NCBI GenBank assembly: GCA_030641505.1
Contig: DAOWHI010000231.1
Location: forward strand, 1-20,634
DNA: 20,634 bases
Source: Gemmatimonadota bacterium
Lineage (GTDB): Bacteria > Gemmatimonadota > Gemmatimonadetes > JACCXV01 > JAHWKZ01
Direction of reading: 5' to 3'
The position numbers were made by a program, and so were the translations under genes. Shown in pieces: positions 14,538 to 20,634 of the stretch. The stretch's first letter is position 1; every line of letters begins with the position of its first letter. The notes below the pieces were generated by a model, which was not told where the DNA came from, did no database searches, and saw only the letters and a program-made list of their open reading frames with translations.

Positions 14538-15467
14538 ATGGTCTACGTAATCGCAGTTCTCATCATGACCGCCGTTACGATGGCGGTGTTTGTCGTTGCC
14601 GTGGCAGTGCCCGAACGCCCGCGGACGATACGTCGTCGACTGGCGACGATCGACGATCAACGGGATCGAATGACCCCGCGCCGTCAACGCAGAAACCGAC
14701 AAAAGCGCGAGCAACTGGAGGCCCTAGCCCAAGCGTTGGGCGATCGGGTCGCTAGCCATCGCTCGGATGTGAGCGAGACCCGGTTGTCGCTATTGCGGGC
14801 GGGCTTCAGGAGCCCCAACGCCGTTCCTGTGTACTACACACTGCGCATCTTGCTGGCCGCGGGCTTCGCTTTTGGCGCCACGGTGTTGGCCACGGTCGCC
14901 GGGGCGCCGGCATACGGTTCTGTGTTCGGCATGTTGGTGTTCGCAGCGTTCGGCTGGCTCCTGCCTCGGTCCATTATGTCGCGGCGGAAGCGCAAGCGGT
15001 CCTTTGAGATCCAGATCGCGCTGCCCGACATGCTCGACATGATGGTCGTCTGTGTCGAGGCGGGTCTAGGTCTCAATCAAGCCATGGATCGTGTGGCTTC
15101 CGAGTTGACGCAACTCAGCAGGATCCTGAGCGACGAGCTGAGGATCGTCAACATCGAGATGGAAACTGGCACTCCGCGCGAGGATGCGTTGCGCAACCTC
15201 GCCGAACGCTCCGACAACGAGGACCTTCGCTCGTTGGTCGCGATGTTGATTCAGACCGACCGCTTCGGTACATCGATCGCTCGCGCATTGCGCGTGCATT
15301 CCAAGTCGCTACGCACGAAGCGCAGGCAACGTGCGGAAGAAGCGGCCGCAAAGACGACGATCAAGCTCGTCTTTCCGCTGGTTTTCTTCGTTTTCCCGGC
15401 CATGTTCGTCGTGATCTTGGCGCCAGCGGTACTCCACATCATTCGTCAGATGGGGGGATTGACTTAG
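14538..15467 (+). CDS. tadC: Flp pilus inner-membrane platform protein TadC
   Basis: 309-residue T2SSF-family protein, the partner of TadB. It has an N-terminal helix (about 2-26), a basic cytoplasmic stretch (RRLATIDDQRDRMTPRRQRR), two helices at about 98-140, the conserved domain with QIALPDMLDMMVVCVEAGLG, RIVNIEMETGTPREDALRNL and LVAMLIQTDRFGTSIARALR, and a C-terminal hydrophobic segment (KLVFPLVFFVFPAMFVVILA). The ATG is 7 bases after the tadB stop. AGGGCG is a modest ribosome binding site, so translation may rely on coupling. Function follows from family and context. Confidence 0.94.
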   Translation: MVYVIAVLIMTAVTMAVFVVAVAVPERPRTIRRRLATIDDQRDRMTPRRQRRNRQKREQLEALAQALGDRVASHRSDVSETRLSLLRAGFRSPNAVPVYYTLRILLAAGFAFGATVLATVAGAPAYGSVFGMLVFAAFGWLLPRSIMSRRKRKRSFEIQIALPDMLDMMVVCVEAGLGLNQAMDRVASELTQLSRILSDELRIVNIEMETGTPREDALRNLAERSDNEDLRSLVAMLIQTDRFGTSIARALRVHSKSLRTKRRQRAEEAAAKTTIKLVFPLVFFVFPAMFVVILAPAVLHIIRQMGGLT

Positions 15468-15489
15468 CGCCCATGAAAAGGAGTTCTCA

Positions 15490-16806
15490 ATGACGCTGCA
15501 AGAGCAGGTTTTGGCCGGATCCGGCCAACCGGCGACCGAATCGCTCGTCCCCCCCGTACCCCGTACGATTCGCGACACCGGACTTTCGCCGGAGACGATC
15601 ACAGCGCTAGCCCTCAAGACGGTGTACGTAGCGGGCGCGCGGACCGGCCGCGAGATCGCCGGGTATATCCGGCTCCCATTCGAGGTCCTGGACGAGGCGT
15701 TGTTCGACGCCCAACAGCGGCACTTGGTCGAGGTCTCTGGTGTCCGTGGTCACAGCCGCGCTGGGTACGTATTCGATCTCACGAAGGCCGGTCGTGACCG
15801 TGCGCGGGAGCTGTTTCAAGCCAGCCACTACGTCGGTCCTGCTCCCGTGCCGCTCAAGGTGTATCACGAGTGGGTGGAGAAGCAGTCGATGCTGGACGTC
15901 GCGATCGAGCCCGAGGAGATCGACGCCGGCCTCAATCACCTCGTCTTGGGTTCGGAGATCCTGAGGCAGCTGGGACCGGCGATCAATTCCGGTCGATCGA
16001 TGTTCCTGTATGGTCATGCCGGCAACGGCAAGACCGAAGTCGCCCAATCGATCGCCAAGATGATCAAGGGCAGCATCTACTCTCCATATGCGATCGAAGT
16101 CGAAGGTCGTGTCATCGTCGCGGTTCAAGATTTCGATCTTGGCGAGGAGATCAGAAAGAGCGAATCCGACAGCTGGCTGGCGGAGGAAGCCACCTTTGAC
16201 ATCCGATTCGCCCACGTGCCTCGACCGGTGGTCTTCACCGGCGGGGAGTTGAGCCTCGAGCAGCTGGACCTTCGGTTCGATCAGCATGCCCGGTTCTACC
16301 GGGCGCCGCTGCAACTCAAGGCTAATGGCGGTGTGTTGATCATCGATGACTTGGGTCGGCAGCTGGTTCGTCCGGACGAGCTTCTCAACCGGTGGATGGT
16401 TCCGCTGGAAAAACGGGCCGACTTCCTCACGCTCCACACCGGGCACTCATTCCCGGTGCCGTTCGATTGCCTGCTCATCTTCTCGACCAACTTGGACCCC
16501 TCCGAGCTAGTCGACGAAGCGTTCCTGCGCCGGATCCACTACAAGATCAACATGCGGAGCCCGTCGAGGGAGGAGTACGTGCAGATCCTGCGGCGTTGCT
16601 GCGAGGAGAAGTCGATCGAGTTCGACCCGGCCAGCGTCGAGACGATCTACGACGACTACTACGATCGCCACGGCATCCCGGCCCGCGGCTGTCATCCACG
16701 CGACATCGTGCTGCACCTCTGTGATCTTGCTCGGTACGAGCGGAGTGAGCCGACGATGGCGGATGGAAGGCTCGGGGAGGCGTGCGAGTCGTACTTCCTC
16801 ACGTAG
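15490..16806 (+). CDS. AAA+ ATPase with winged-helix-like N-terminus, Tad-associated
   Basis: 438 residues. Residues about 28-110 look like a winged-helix fold (two short helices TGREIAGYIRLPFEVLDEAL, then a wing with GHSRAGYVFDLTKAGRDRAR). The AAA+ module (about 145-400) has Walker A GHAGNGKTEVA (Lys181), Walker B GVLIIDDLGR with Asp286-Asp287 instead of Asp-Glu, sensor 1 IFSTN (Asn334) and Arg347/Arg348 as possible arginine-finger residues. It starts 22 bases after tadC with AAGGAG (15478-15483) 6 bases before the ATG, so it is probably the last gene of the Tad transcript. Its role is unknown; it may remodel pilus parts or regulate them. I know of similar ATPases beside Tad genes in other phyla from general knowledge only. 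Confidence 0.8.
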   Translation: MTLQEQVLAGSGQPATESLVPPVPRTIRDTGLSPETITALALKTVYVAGARTGREIAGYIRLPFEVLDEALFDAQQRHLVEVSGVRGHSRAGYVFDLTKAGRDRARELFQASHYVGPAPVPLKVYHEWVEKQSMLDVAIEPEEIDAGLNHLVLGSEILRQLGPAINSGRSMFLYGHAGNGKTEVAQSIAKMIKGSIYSPYAIEVEGRVIVAVQDFDLGEEIRKSESDSWLAEEATFDIRFAHVPRPVVFTGGELSLEQLDLRFDQHARFYRAPLQLKANGGVLIIDDLGRQLVRPDELLNRWMVPLEKRADFLTLHTGHSFPVPFDCLLIFSTNLDPSELVDEAFLRRIHYKINMRSPSREEYVQILRRCCEEKSIEFDPASVETIYDDYYDRHGIPARGCHPRDIVLHLCDLARYERSEPTMADGRLGEACESYFLT

Positions 16807-16814
16807 GGCGGGCG

Positions 16815-16843
16815 TTGCAATCCGTCCAGGGGCTGCGTAGGTT
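16815..16843 (+). promoter_or_regulatory. Candidate ffs promoter
   Basis: TTGCAA (16815-16820), a 17-base spacer, and TAGGTT (16838-16843). The predicted start, about 7 bases downstream, coincides with the 5' end of the SRP RNA stem at 16851. The boxes are imperfect but spacing and position fit well, and the -10 shares TAGG-T with the pilin-1 element. Confidence 0.6.
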
Positions 16844-16850
16844 TGGCGTT

Positions 16851-16946
16851 GCCCCAGGCTCACAGGGCTCGATACTACCAACCCCGTCAGGACCGGAAGG
16901 TAGCAGCGGTACGTAGAAGCTCGGGTCGCTGTGGTCAGCCTGGGGT
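16851..16946 (+). ncRNA. ffs: Signal recognition particle RNA, small bacterial (4.5S) type
   Basis: About 96 bases. The terminal stem GCCCCAGGCT (16851-16860) pairs with AGCCTGGGGT (16937-16946). The apex holds the conserved Ffh-binding region: GTCAGGACCGGAAGGTAGCAGC (in part; 16886-16907), with a GGAA tetraloop closed by ACC/GGT and the AGCAG internal-loop strand. This RNA binds Ffh and directs membrane-protein nascent chains to the translocon. Its place just before dnaX-ybaB-recR is seen in other bacteria. No clear T-run terminator follows, so it may be processed from a longer transcript. The long open frame that begins inside it is not coding here. Confidence 0.95.
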
Positions 16947-17002
16947 ATCTGCTTGTTCGCACGTTCCCTGACCATCTGGCTAGAGAGTCGACGACCGCCC
17001 CG

Positions 17003-18646
17003 ATGTCCCATCAGCCGCTGGCGCTGAAGTACCGTCCGACGACGTTCGCGGACGTTATCAGCCAGGATCACGTCACCCGTACGCTGAGAAATGCGCTGGA
17101 TGGACAGCGGATCGCTCAGGCGTATCTGTTCGCCGGGCCGCGGGGCAGCGGAAAGACCTCCACCGCCCGCATTCTCGCCAGAGCGCTCAACTGTGATCGT
17201 GGTGTCAGCGGCGAGCCATGCGGTGAGTGCGACAATTGCGTATCGATTGCGACCGGTCGATCACTCGACGTGATGGAGATCGATGCCGCTTCCAACCGCG
17301 GGATCGACGACATCAAAGAGCTACGGGAAACGGTCAAGTACGCTCCCGCGCAGGGGCGTTTCAAGGTGTACATCGTGGACGAGGTCCACCAGCTCTCGAA
17401 GGATGCGTTCAACGCCTTCTTAAAGACGCTCGAGGAGCCGCCACCGGGCGTGCTATTTGTTCTTGCGACTACCGAGCCACACCGGATCTTGGCGACGATC
17501 CTCTCCCGCTGTCAGCGGTTTGATTTTCGACCGATCCCGCTGGCCGAGATACGCGATCGACTGATATGGATCGCCGAGCGCGAGACGATCCGCCTCGAAG
17601 AGGAGGCCGCGTTCGCGATCGCGAAGAAGGCTGACGGCAGCTTGCGGGACGCGTTGTCTTTGCTGGACCAGGTGGTGGCGTTCGGTGGAGATGACGTGAG
17701 TCTCGACGCGATCCATCGACTGATCGGGATCCCGGACGAAGAGCGTTACCTCGAATTGACGAAGCTGCTTGCCGCTGGCGAAACGGGTCAGACCTTGAGC
17801 TTCGTGCGGCAACTGCGCGGTGAAGGGTACGATCTGGAGGAGTTTTACATCGGGCTGCTGGAGCATCTTCGGAATTGCCTGCTGTTCGCTATCGGCGATG
17901 GCGGTTCGTTGGCAGAGGTTCCCGAACGGTTGCACCCCCAATATCAAGAGACAGCTGATGAGCTGGGGGCCGAAGATCTGTTGCGCATGCTCACACTCGC
18001 GACCGAGGAAGAACAGCCGTTTCGGAAATCGAGCCGGCAGTCTTTGGTGCTCGAGGTGTTGCTCGTGCGCTTAGCGTTGTTGGACCGCAGCGTCGACCTC
18101 GAACTCGTCTTGAGATCGCTCGAGAAGGGTGGACGTCCGGGCGCGCGTGAAACGACCAAGACGCGGTCCGCCACGCAAAAAAGTGGCAGTGACGACGCTG
18201 AGACGACGAGCGGTGGTGCGTCACTGACGCTCGATCACTTGCAGGCTGCGTGGGACGAGGTTCTGGAGGCTGTTCACGCGCGCCGGCCAACGGTCGCAGC
18301 GCTCCTACAGGGGGTGGTTCCAAGTCGGTGCACGGCGGATGAGATCGTGCTTGCCGCTCCGGCGGACGCGGAGTTTCGCCTGGAGCAGTTGTCTCGAGGT
18401 GGGATGCTCGAACCGCTGGTCGAGATCCTCGGCCAACGGTGGCAGTTTGGTGGCCGAGTCTCGGTGACTGAAGCCGCGGTGGCGGAAGCCGATGCGCAGT
18501 CAACCGAGAAGAAGCGACCGAGCAGCCGCGAGCTCACCGCCCGCGATATTGAATCGCGGCTCAAGGAAGACCCGAAGTTGCAACAGGCGGTTGAACTTTT
18601 TGATGCCAGCGTCGTTCGTGTACATCGGTCCTCTCCAACTCAATAG
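17003..18646 (+). CDS. dnaX: DNA polymerase III tau (and possibly gamma) subunit
   Basis: Clamp-loader ATPase of the replisome, 548 residues from ATG 17003 (MSHQPLALKYRPTTFADVIS, the usual N-terminus); an upstream GTG at 16931 lies inside the SRP RNA and is rejected. Walker A GPRGSGKTSTA (Lys51), zinc ligands Cys64, Cys73, Cys76, Cys79, Walker B VDEVHQLS, and the sensor 1 region LFVLATTEPHRILATILSRC are present. Domain III ends near 375, followed by a polar linker (about 380-415) and a shorter C-terminal domain. In the linker an A6G run (18177-18183) precedes a stem-loop, and a -1 shift meets TGA at 18190-18192, which would give a product of about 396 residues resembling gamma. No strong ribosome binding site is visible. 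Confidence 0.96.
   Translation: MSHQPLALKYRPTTFADVISQDHVTRTLRNALDGQRIAQAYLFAGPRGSGKTSTARILARALNCDRGVSGEPCGECDNCVSIATGRSLDVMEIDAASNRGIDDIKELRETVKYAPAQGRFKVYIVDEVHQLSKDAFNAFLKTLEEPPPGVLFVLATTEPHRILATILSRCQRFDFRPIPLAEIRDRLIWIAERETIRLEEEAAFAIAKKADGSLRDALSLLDQVVAFGGDDVSLDAIHRLIGIPDEERYLELTKLLAAGETGQTLSFVRQLRGEGYDLEEFYIGLLEHLRNCLLFAIGDGGSLAEVPERLHPQYQETADELGAEDLLRMLTLATEEEQPFRKSSRQSLVLEVLLVRLALLDRSVDLELVLRSLEKGGRPGARETTKTRSATQKSGSDDAETTSGGASLTLDHLQAAWDEVLEAVHARRPTVAALLQGVVPSRCTADEIVLAAPADAEFRLEQLSRGGMLEPLVEILGQRWQFGGRVSVTEAAVAEADAQSTEKKRPSSRELTARDIESRLKEDPKLQQAVELFDASVVRVHRSSPTQ
18177..18226 (+). promoter_or_regulatory. Possible dnaX frameshift element (A6G run plus stem-loop)
   Basis: A6G at 18177-18183 is read CAA-AAA-AGT in frame. 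Three bases later CAGTGACG (18187-18194) pairs perfectly with CGTCACTG (18219-18226); an inner CGCT/AGCG pair (18196-18199 with 18209-18212) extends the fold. A -1 shift gives Lys-Trp-Gln then TGA (18190-18192). The run is not in the classical A-AAA-AAG phase and no upstream Shine-Dalgarno-like stimulator was seen, so the mechanism could be P-site slippage, transcript slippage, or nothing. Confidence 0.4.
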
Positions 18647-18674
18647 TGATCGAAAGGAGAACACTCGATAGTTG

Positions 18675-18989
18675 ATGAACAATCTCGGGAACCTCTTGAA
18701 GCAGGCTCAGAAAATTCAGAGCCAGGTATCGGAAATACAGACCGAACTGGGGAAGCGCCGCATCGAGGCGTCTTCGGGTGGTGGGATGGTGGTTGCCGTC
18801 GTCAATGGGCGACAGGAGCTCATCTCGATCGCAATCGAACCGAGTGCGGTGGATCGGGATGACGTGGAGATGCTGGAGGACTTGATCGTGGCGGCGGTAA
18901 ACGAAGCCACGCGGAGGGCCAGCGAGATGGCGAGCGAAGAGATGAAGAAGCTCACTGGCGGACTCCCCCTCCCGGGTCTCCTCGAGTAG
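18675..18989 (+). CDS. ybaB: YbaB/EbfC-family nucleoid-associated protein
   Basis: Small DNA-binding protein, 104 residues from ATG 18675 (MNNLGNLLKQAQKIQSQVSE, the family start). It has the usual alpha-beta-alpha layout: a long N-terminal helix, a beta section with GGGMVVAVVNGRQELISIAI, then VDRDDVEMLEDLIVAAVNEA and a C-terminal helix ending near LTGGLPLPGLL. AGGAGA (18655-18660) is 14 bases before the ATG and 11 before a TTG at 18672, so TTG starting one residue earlier is possible. It lies between dnaX and recR in the common dnaX-ybaB-recR order, 28 bases after dnaX. Confidence 0.95.
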   Translation: MNNLGNLLKQAQKIQSQVSEIQTELGKRRIEASSGGGMVVAVVNGRQELISIAIEPSAVDRDDVEMLEDLIVAAVNEATRRASEMASEEMKKLTGGLPLPGLLE

Positions 18990-19013
18990 GCCGTCGAAGG
19001 CCGGGAGGCGCGC

Positions 19014-19604
19014 GTGGCGGATGCGGTCGAGACATTGATCGAGGAGTTGGCGAAGCTTCCGGGCATCGGCCGGAAGACCGCCAGCCGGCTTACGTTTTAC
19101 ATGCTCAAACAGCCTCGCGAAGCCGCCCATCGCCTTTCGGAGGCGATTCTGCAGGTCAAGGATCGGATCGTGTTTTGTGAGACGTGCGCGAACATCTCCG
19201 AGGGTCCGCAGTGCGTCTATTGCCGTGATCCTCGACGCGACAATGGGTTGATCTGCGTCGTCGAAGAACCCAGCGACATTCAAGTTATCGAGCGCAGCGC
19301 GACCTTCCGCGGACGGTATCACGTGCTTCACGGGCGCCTCTCGCCACTCGACGGCGTGGGTCCCGAATCACTGACGGTCGACCAGCTGCTGGGCCGCATC
19401 CAGAACGGTGATGTCGAGGAGGTTATCCTGGCGACGAATCCCGATGTCGACGGGGAGGCCACCGCGCTGTATCTGCAGCGGAGCCTGCACCCACTCGGAG
19501 TGCGGGTGACCCGCATCGCTCGTGGGGTCCCGATGGGGGGAAGCCTCGAGTTCCTCGACGAATTGACGGTGGGTGAAGCGCTGACCGGCCGACGCGAGTT
19601 GTAG
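19014..19604 (+). CDS. recR: Recombination mediator protein RecR
   Basis: 196 residues, normal RecR length. With RecO/RecF it helps load RecA at single-strand gaps. The N-terminal helix-hairpin-helix (ELAKLPGIGRKTASRLTFYM) is followed by a zinc finger with Cys55, Cys58, Cys67 and Cys70 (FCETCANISEGPQCVYC), then the Toprim domain (about 78-170) with ICVVEEPSDIQVIER, HVLHGRLSPLDGVGP and ATNPDVDGEATALYL, and a C-terminal VTRIARGVPMGGSLEFLDEL segment. The start is a GTG, with GGGAGG (19001-19006) 7 bases upstream. The gap to ybaB is 24 bases, so the two are probably co-transcribed. Confidence 0.97.
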   Translation: MADAVETLIEELAKLPGIGRKTASRLTFYMLKQPREAAHRLSEAILQVKDRIVFCETCANISEGPQCVYCRDPRRDNGLICVVEEPSDIQVIERSATFRGRYHVLHGRLSPLDGVGPESLTVDQLLGRIQNGDVEEVILATNPDVDGEATALYLQRSLHPLGVRVTRIARGVPMGGSLEFLDELTVGEALTGRREL

Positions 19605-19627
19605 GCCCGACCCTTTCTCGATCCCCT

Positions 19628-20221
19628 GTGAACACGCCCAACAAGATCACCGTGGCCCGGATCGCGGTAACACCGTTGATCGCGTGGTTGATCTATCAAG
19701 AAGGACTGGTTGAGCGATGGGCGGCCTTCATCGTTTTCGTCGTTGCCGCCGTGAGCGATGTCGTCGATGGCAGCCTCGCGAGGGACAAGGGTGAAGTCAC
19801 TCGCTTCGGCCAACTGTTGGACCCGATCGCCGACAAAATGTTGGTGCTCGTCACGATCATCCCGCTGTTCGGACTGGGGCTCGTTCCGCTTTGGTTGGTA
19901 ATCCTCATCTTGACGCGAGAGGTTATCATCACCGTGTTTCGAGCCTACAATTTTCGTGAAGGGCACGTCATCGCCGCGACTCGGTGGGGCAAATCGAAGG
20001 CGCTGAGCCAGAACTGGTTCGTTGGTTCGTTGCTGGTTCTCAGGATCAATCATATGTACACCGAGTCGCGGGGCTTCAGCGGTGTCGCTTGGTCCCAATG
20101 GCAGGCGTTTACGCGCGGCGTCGTCGAGGTGTCGCTGTGGATCGTCGTCGGGTTGACCCTTCTGTCGATGGTCGACTACTTGGTGCGGCATCGACAATTG
20201 TCGGTCGGTCGCGAAGCTTGA
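19628..20221 (+). CDS. pgsA: CDP-diacylglycerol--glycerol-3-phosphate 3-phosphatidyltransferase
   Basis: Inner-membrane enzyme that makes phosphatidylglycerol phosphate from CDP-diacylglycerol and glycerol 3-phosphate. The 197-residue protein has the full CDP-alcohol phosphotransferase motif: Asp44, Asp47-Gly48, Ala51-Arg52, Gly61, Asp65, Asp69, in the D-x2-DG-x2-AR-x8-G-x3-D-x3-D pattern. N-terminal NKITVARIAVTPLIAWLI is typical of PgsA. Several membrane helices follow. The start is GTG and no Shine-Dalgarno sequence is visible just before it. Its stop overlaps the start of the next gene, pgpA, whose product acts on the PgsA product. This gene pairing supports PgsA over other members of the family. 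Confidence 0.92.
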   Translation: MNTPNKITVARIAVTPLIAWLIYQEGLVERWAAFIVFVVAAVSDVVDGSLARDKGEVTRFGQLLDPIADKMLVLVTIIPLFGLGLVPLWLVILILTREVIITVFRAYNFREGHVIAATRWGKSKALSQNWFVGSLLVLRINHMYTESRGFSGVAWSQWQAFTRGVVEVSLWIVVGLTLLSMVDYLVRHRQLSVGREA

Positions 20222-20634
20222 ATCGCATCGCACTACTGATCGCCACGCTCGGGCCGGTCGGCTACTGGCCGTGGGGTCCGGGGACGCTGGCGTCAGCGGT
20301 GGTGGCGATCGTCTGGTGGCTAGCCCCAGTGGACCCCGGCGTTTGGTTGGTAGCGGTTGCACTGTCGGTTTTTGTGGGTGTCGTGGCGGCCGGTCGCGCG
20401 GAACGGTTCTTAGGACGTGACGACGGTCGCATCGTCATCGACGAGCTCGCCGGCATGGGGTTGGCGGTGCTCGCGGTCCCGCACACTTTCGTCGGTGTCC
20501 TTGTGGCACTGCTGCTGTTTAGGGCGCTCGATATCGGGAAACCGCCACCCGTACAACAGGTACAAGCGGTAGCTGGAGGGTGGGGTGTTATGCTAGACGA
20601 TCTCGTGGCAGGAGCAGGCGCCGCGGCTCTGGCG
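20218..20634 (+). CDS. pgpA: Phosphatidylglycerophosphatase A (3' partial)
   Basis: Removes phosphate from phosphatidylglycerol phosphate, the step after PgsA. The TTG start at 20218 overlaps the pgsA stop (TTGA), and the frame is open to the last base (139 codons) with no stop, so the gene is cut by the window edge. PgpA motifs are present: GPVGYWPWGPGTLAS near the N-terminus, GRDDGRIVIDELAGMG in the middle, and FRALDIGKPPPVQQ followed by GG and VMLDDLVAG. These hold the acidic residues that bind metal in the family. A CinA-like gene often follows pgpA in bacteria, but this cannot be seen here. Confidence 0.92.
   Translation, partial: MNRIALLIATLGPVGYWPWGPGTLASAVVAIVWWLAPVDPGVWLVAVALSVFVGVVAAGRAERFLGRDDGRIVIDELAGMGLAVLAVPHTFVGVLVALLLFRALDIGKPPPVQQVQAVAGGWGVMLDDLVAGAGAAALA

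Noticed and set aside
16931..17002. Upstream GTG start for dnaX adding 24 residues
   Set aside because: It lies inside the SRP RNA 3' stem, and the extra residues are not part of the DnaX family; ATG 17003 gives the standard N-terminus.
1..20634. CRISPR arrays, insertion sequences, tRNA, rRNA
   Set aside because: No regularly spaced repeats, transposase motifs, or tRNA/rRNA signatures seen on either strand by reading.

Overview
This window comes from a GC-rich chromosome of a double-membraned (diderm) bacterium. ExbB/ExbD-type proton-channel proteins, a small 4.5S-type SRP RNA and ordinary bacterial housekeeping genes support this. The gene content and the style of the Tad proteins suggest a deep non-model lineage such as Gemmatimonadota or Acidobacteriota. 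That placement is an impression from the sequence, not a test. All convincing genes lie on the + strand, many with stop/start overlaps, so the window reads as a few co-directional operons.

Region 1 (1-5182): a 5'-truncated ExbB/TolQ/MotA-family gene, an ExbD/TolR gene, and a very large (1434 aa) NtrY-like membrane histidine kinase. The three overlap and are probably translationally coupled. A terminator-like hairpin follows the kinase.

Region 2 (about 5183-15467, possibly to 16806): a Tad/Flp type IVc pilus locus. It has four small Flp pilins in tandem (the last two are a recent duplication of about 212 bp), a prepilin peptidase (CpaA/TadV), a TadE-type minor pilin, CpaB/RcpC, two same-length TadG-like proteins, CpaE/TadZ, the motor ATPase CpaF/TadA, and the inner-membrane platform pair TadB/TadC. 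An AAA+ ATPase with a winged-helix-like N-terminus follows TadC. No outer-membrane secretin (CpaC/RcpA) or TadD-type lipoprotein is present in the window. The intergenic DNA around the first two pilins carries promoter-like elements, including a GG-N10-GC sigma-54-like site and spaced TTGGGAA repeats. This is of interest because the neighbouring kinase resembles the family that works with sigma-54 activators.

Region 3 (16807-20634): housekeeping genes in a familiar order. These are the SRP RNA gene (ffs) with its own promoter, dnaX, ybaB, recR, pgsA and the 5' part of pgpA. dnaX has an A6G run followed by a stem-loop and an immediate -1-frame stop, an arrangement that could make a short gamma-like product.

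How the parts work together: the Flp prepilins would be cleaved by CpaA after the Gly before the Gln-Asp-Leu-Ala-Glu-Tyr segment. They would then be assembled by CpaF on TadB/TadC, positioned by CpaE, and guided through the periplasm by CpaB, with TadE/TadG-like proteins as minor or tip components. The most notable anomalies are the Glu-to-Gly change in the Walker B region of CpaF, the doubled TadG-like genes with Ca-binding-like loops, the missing secretin, and the possible dnaX frameshift element. No mobile element, CRISPR array, tRNA or rRNA was seen.
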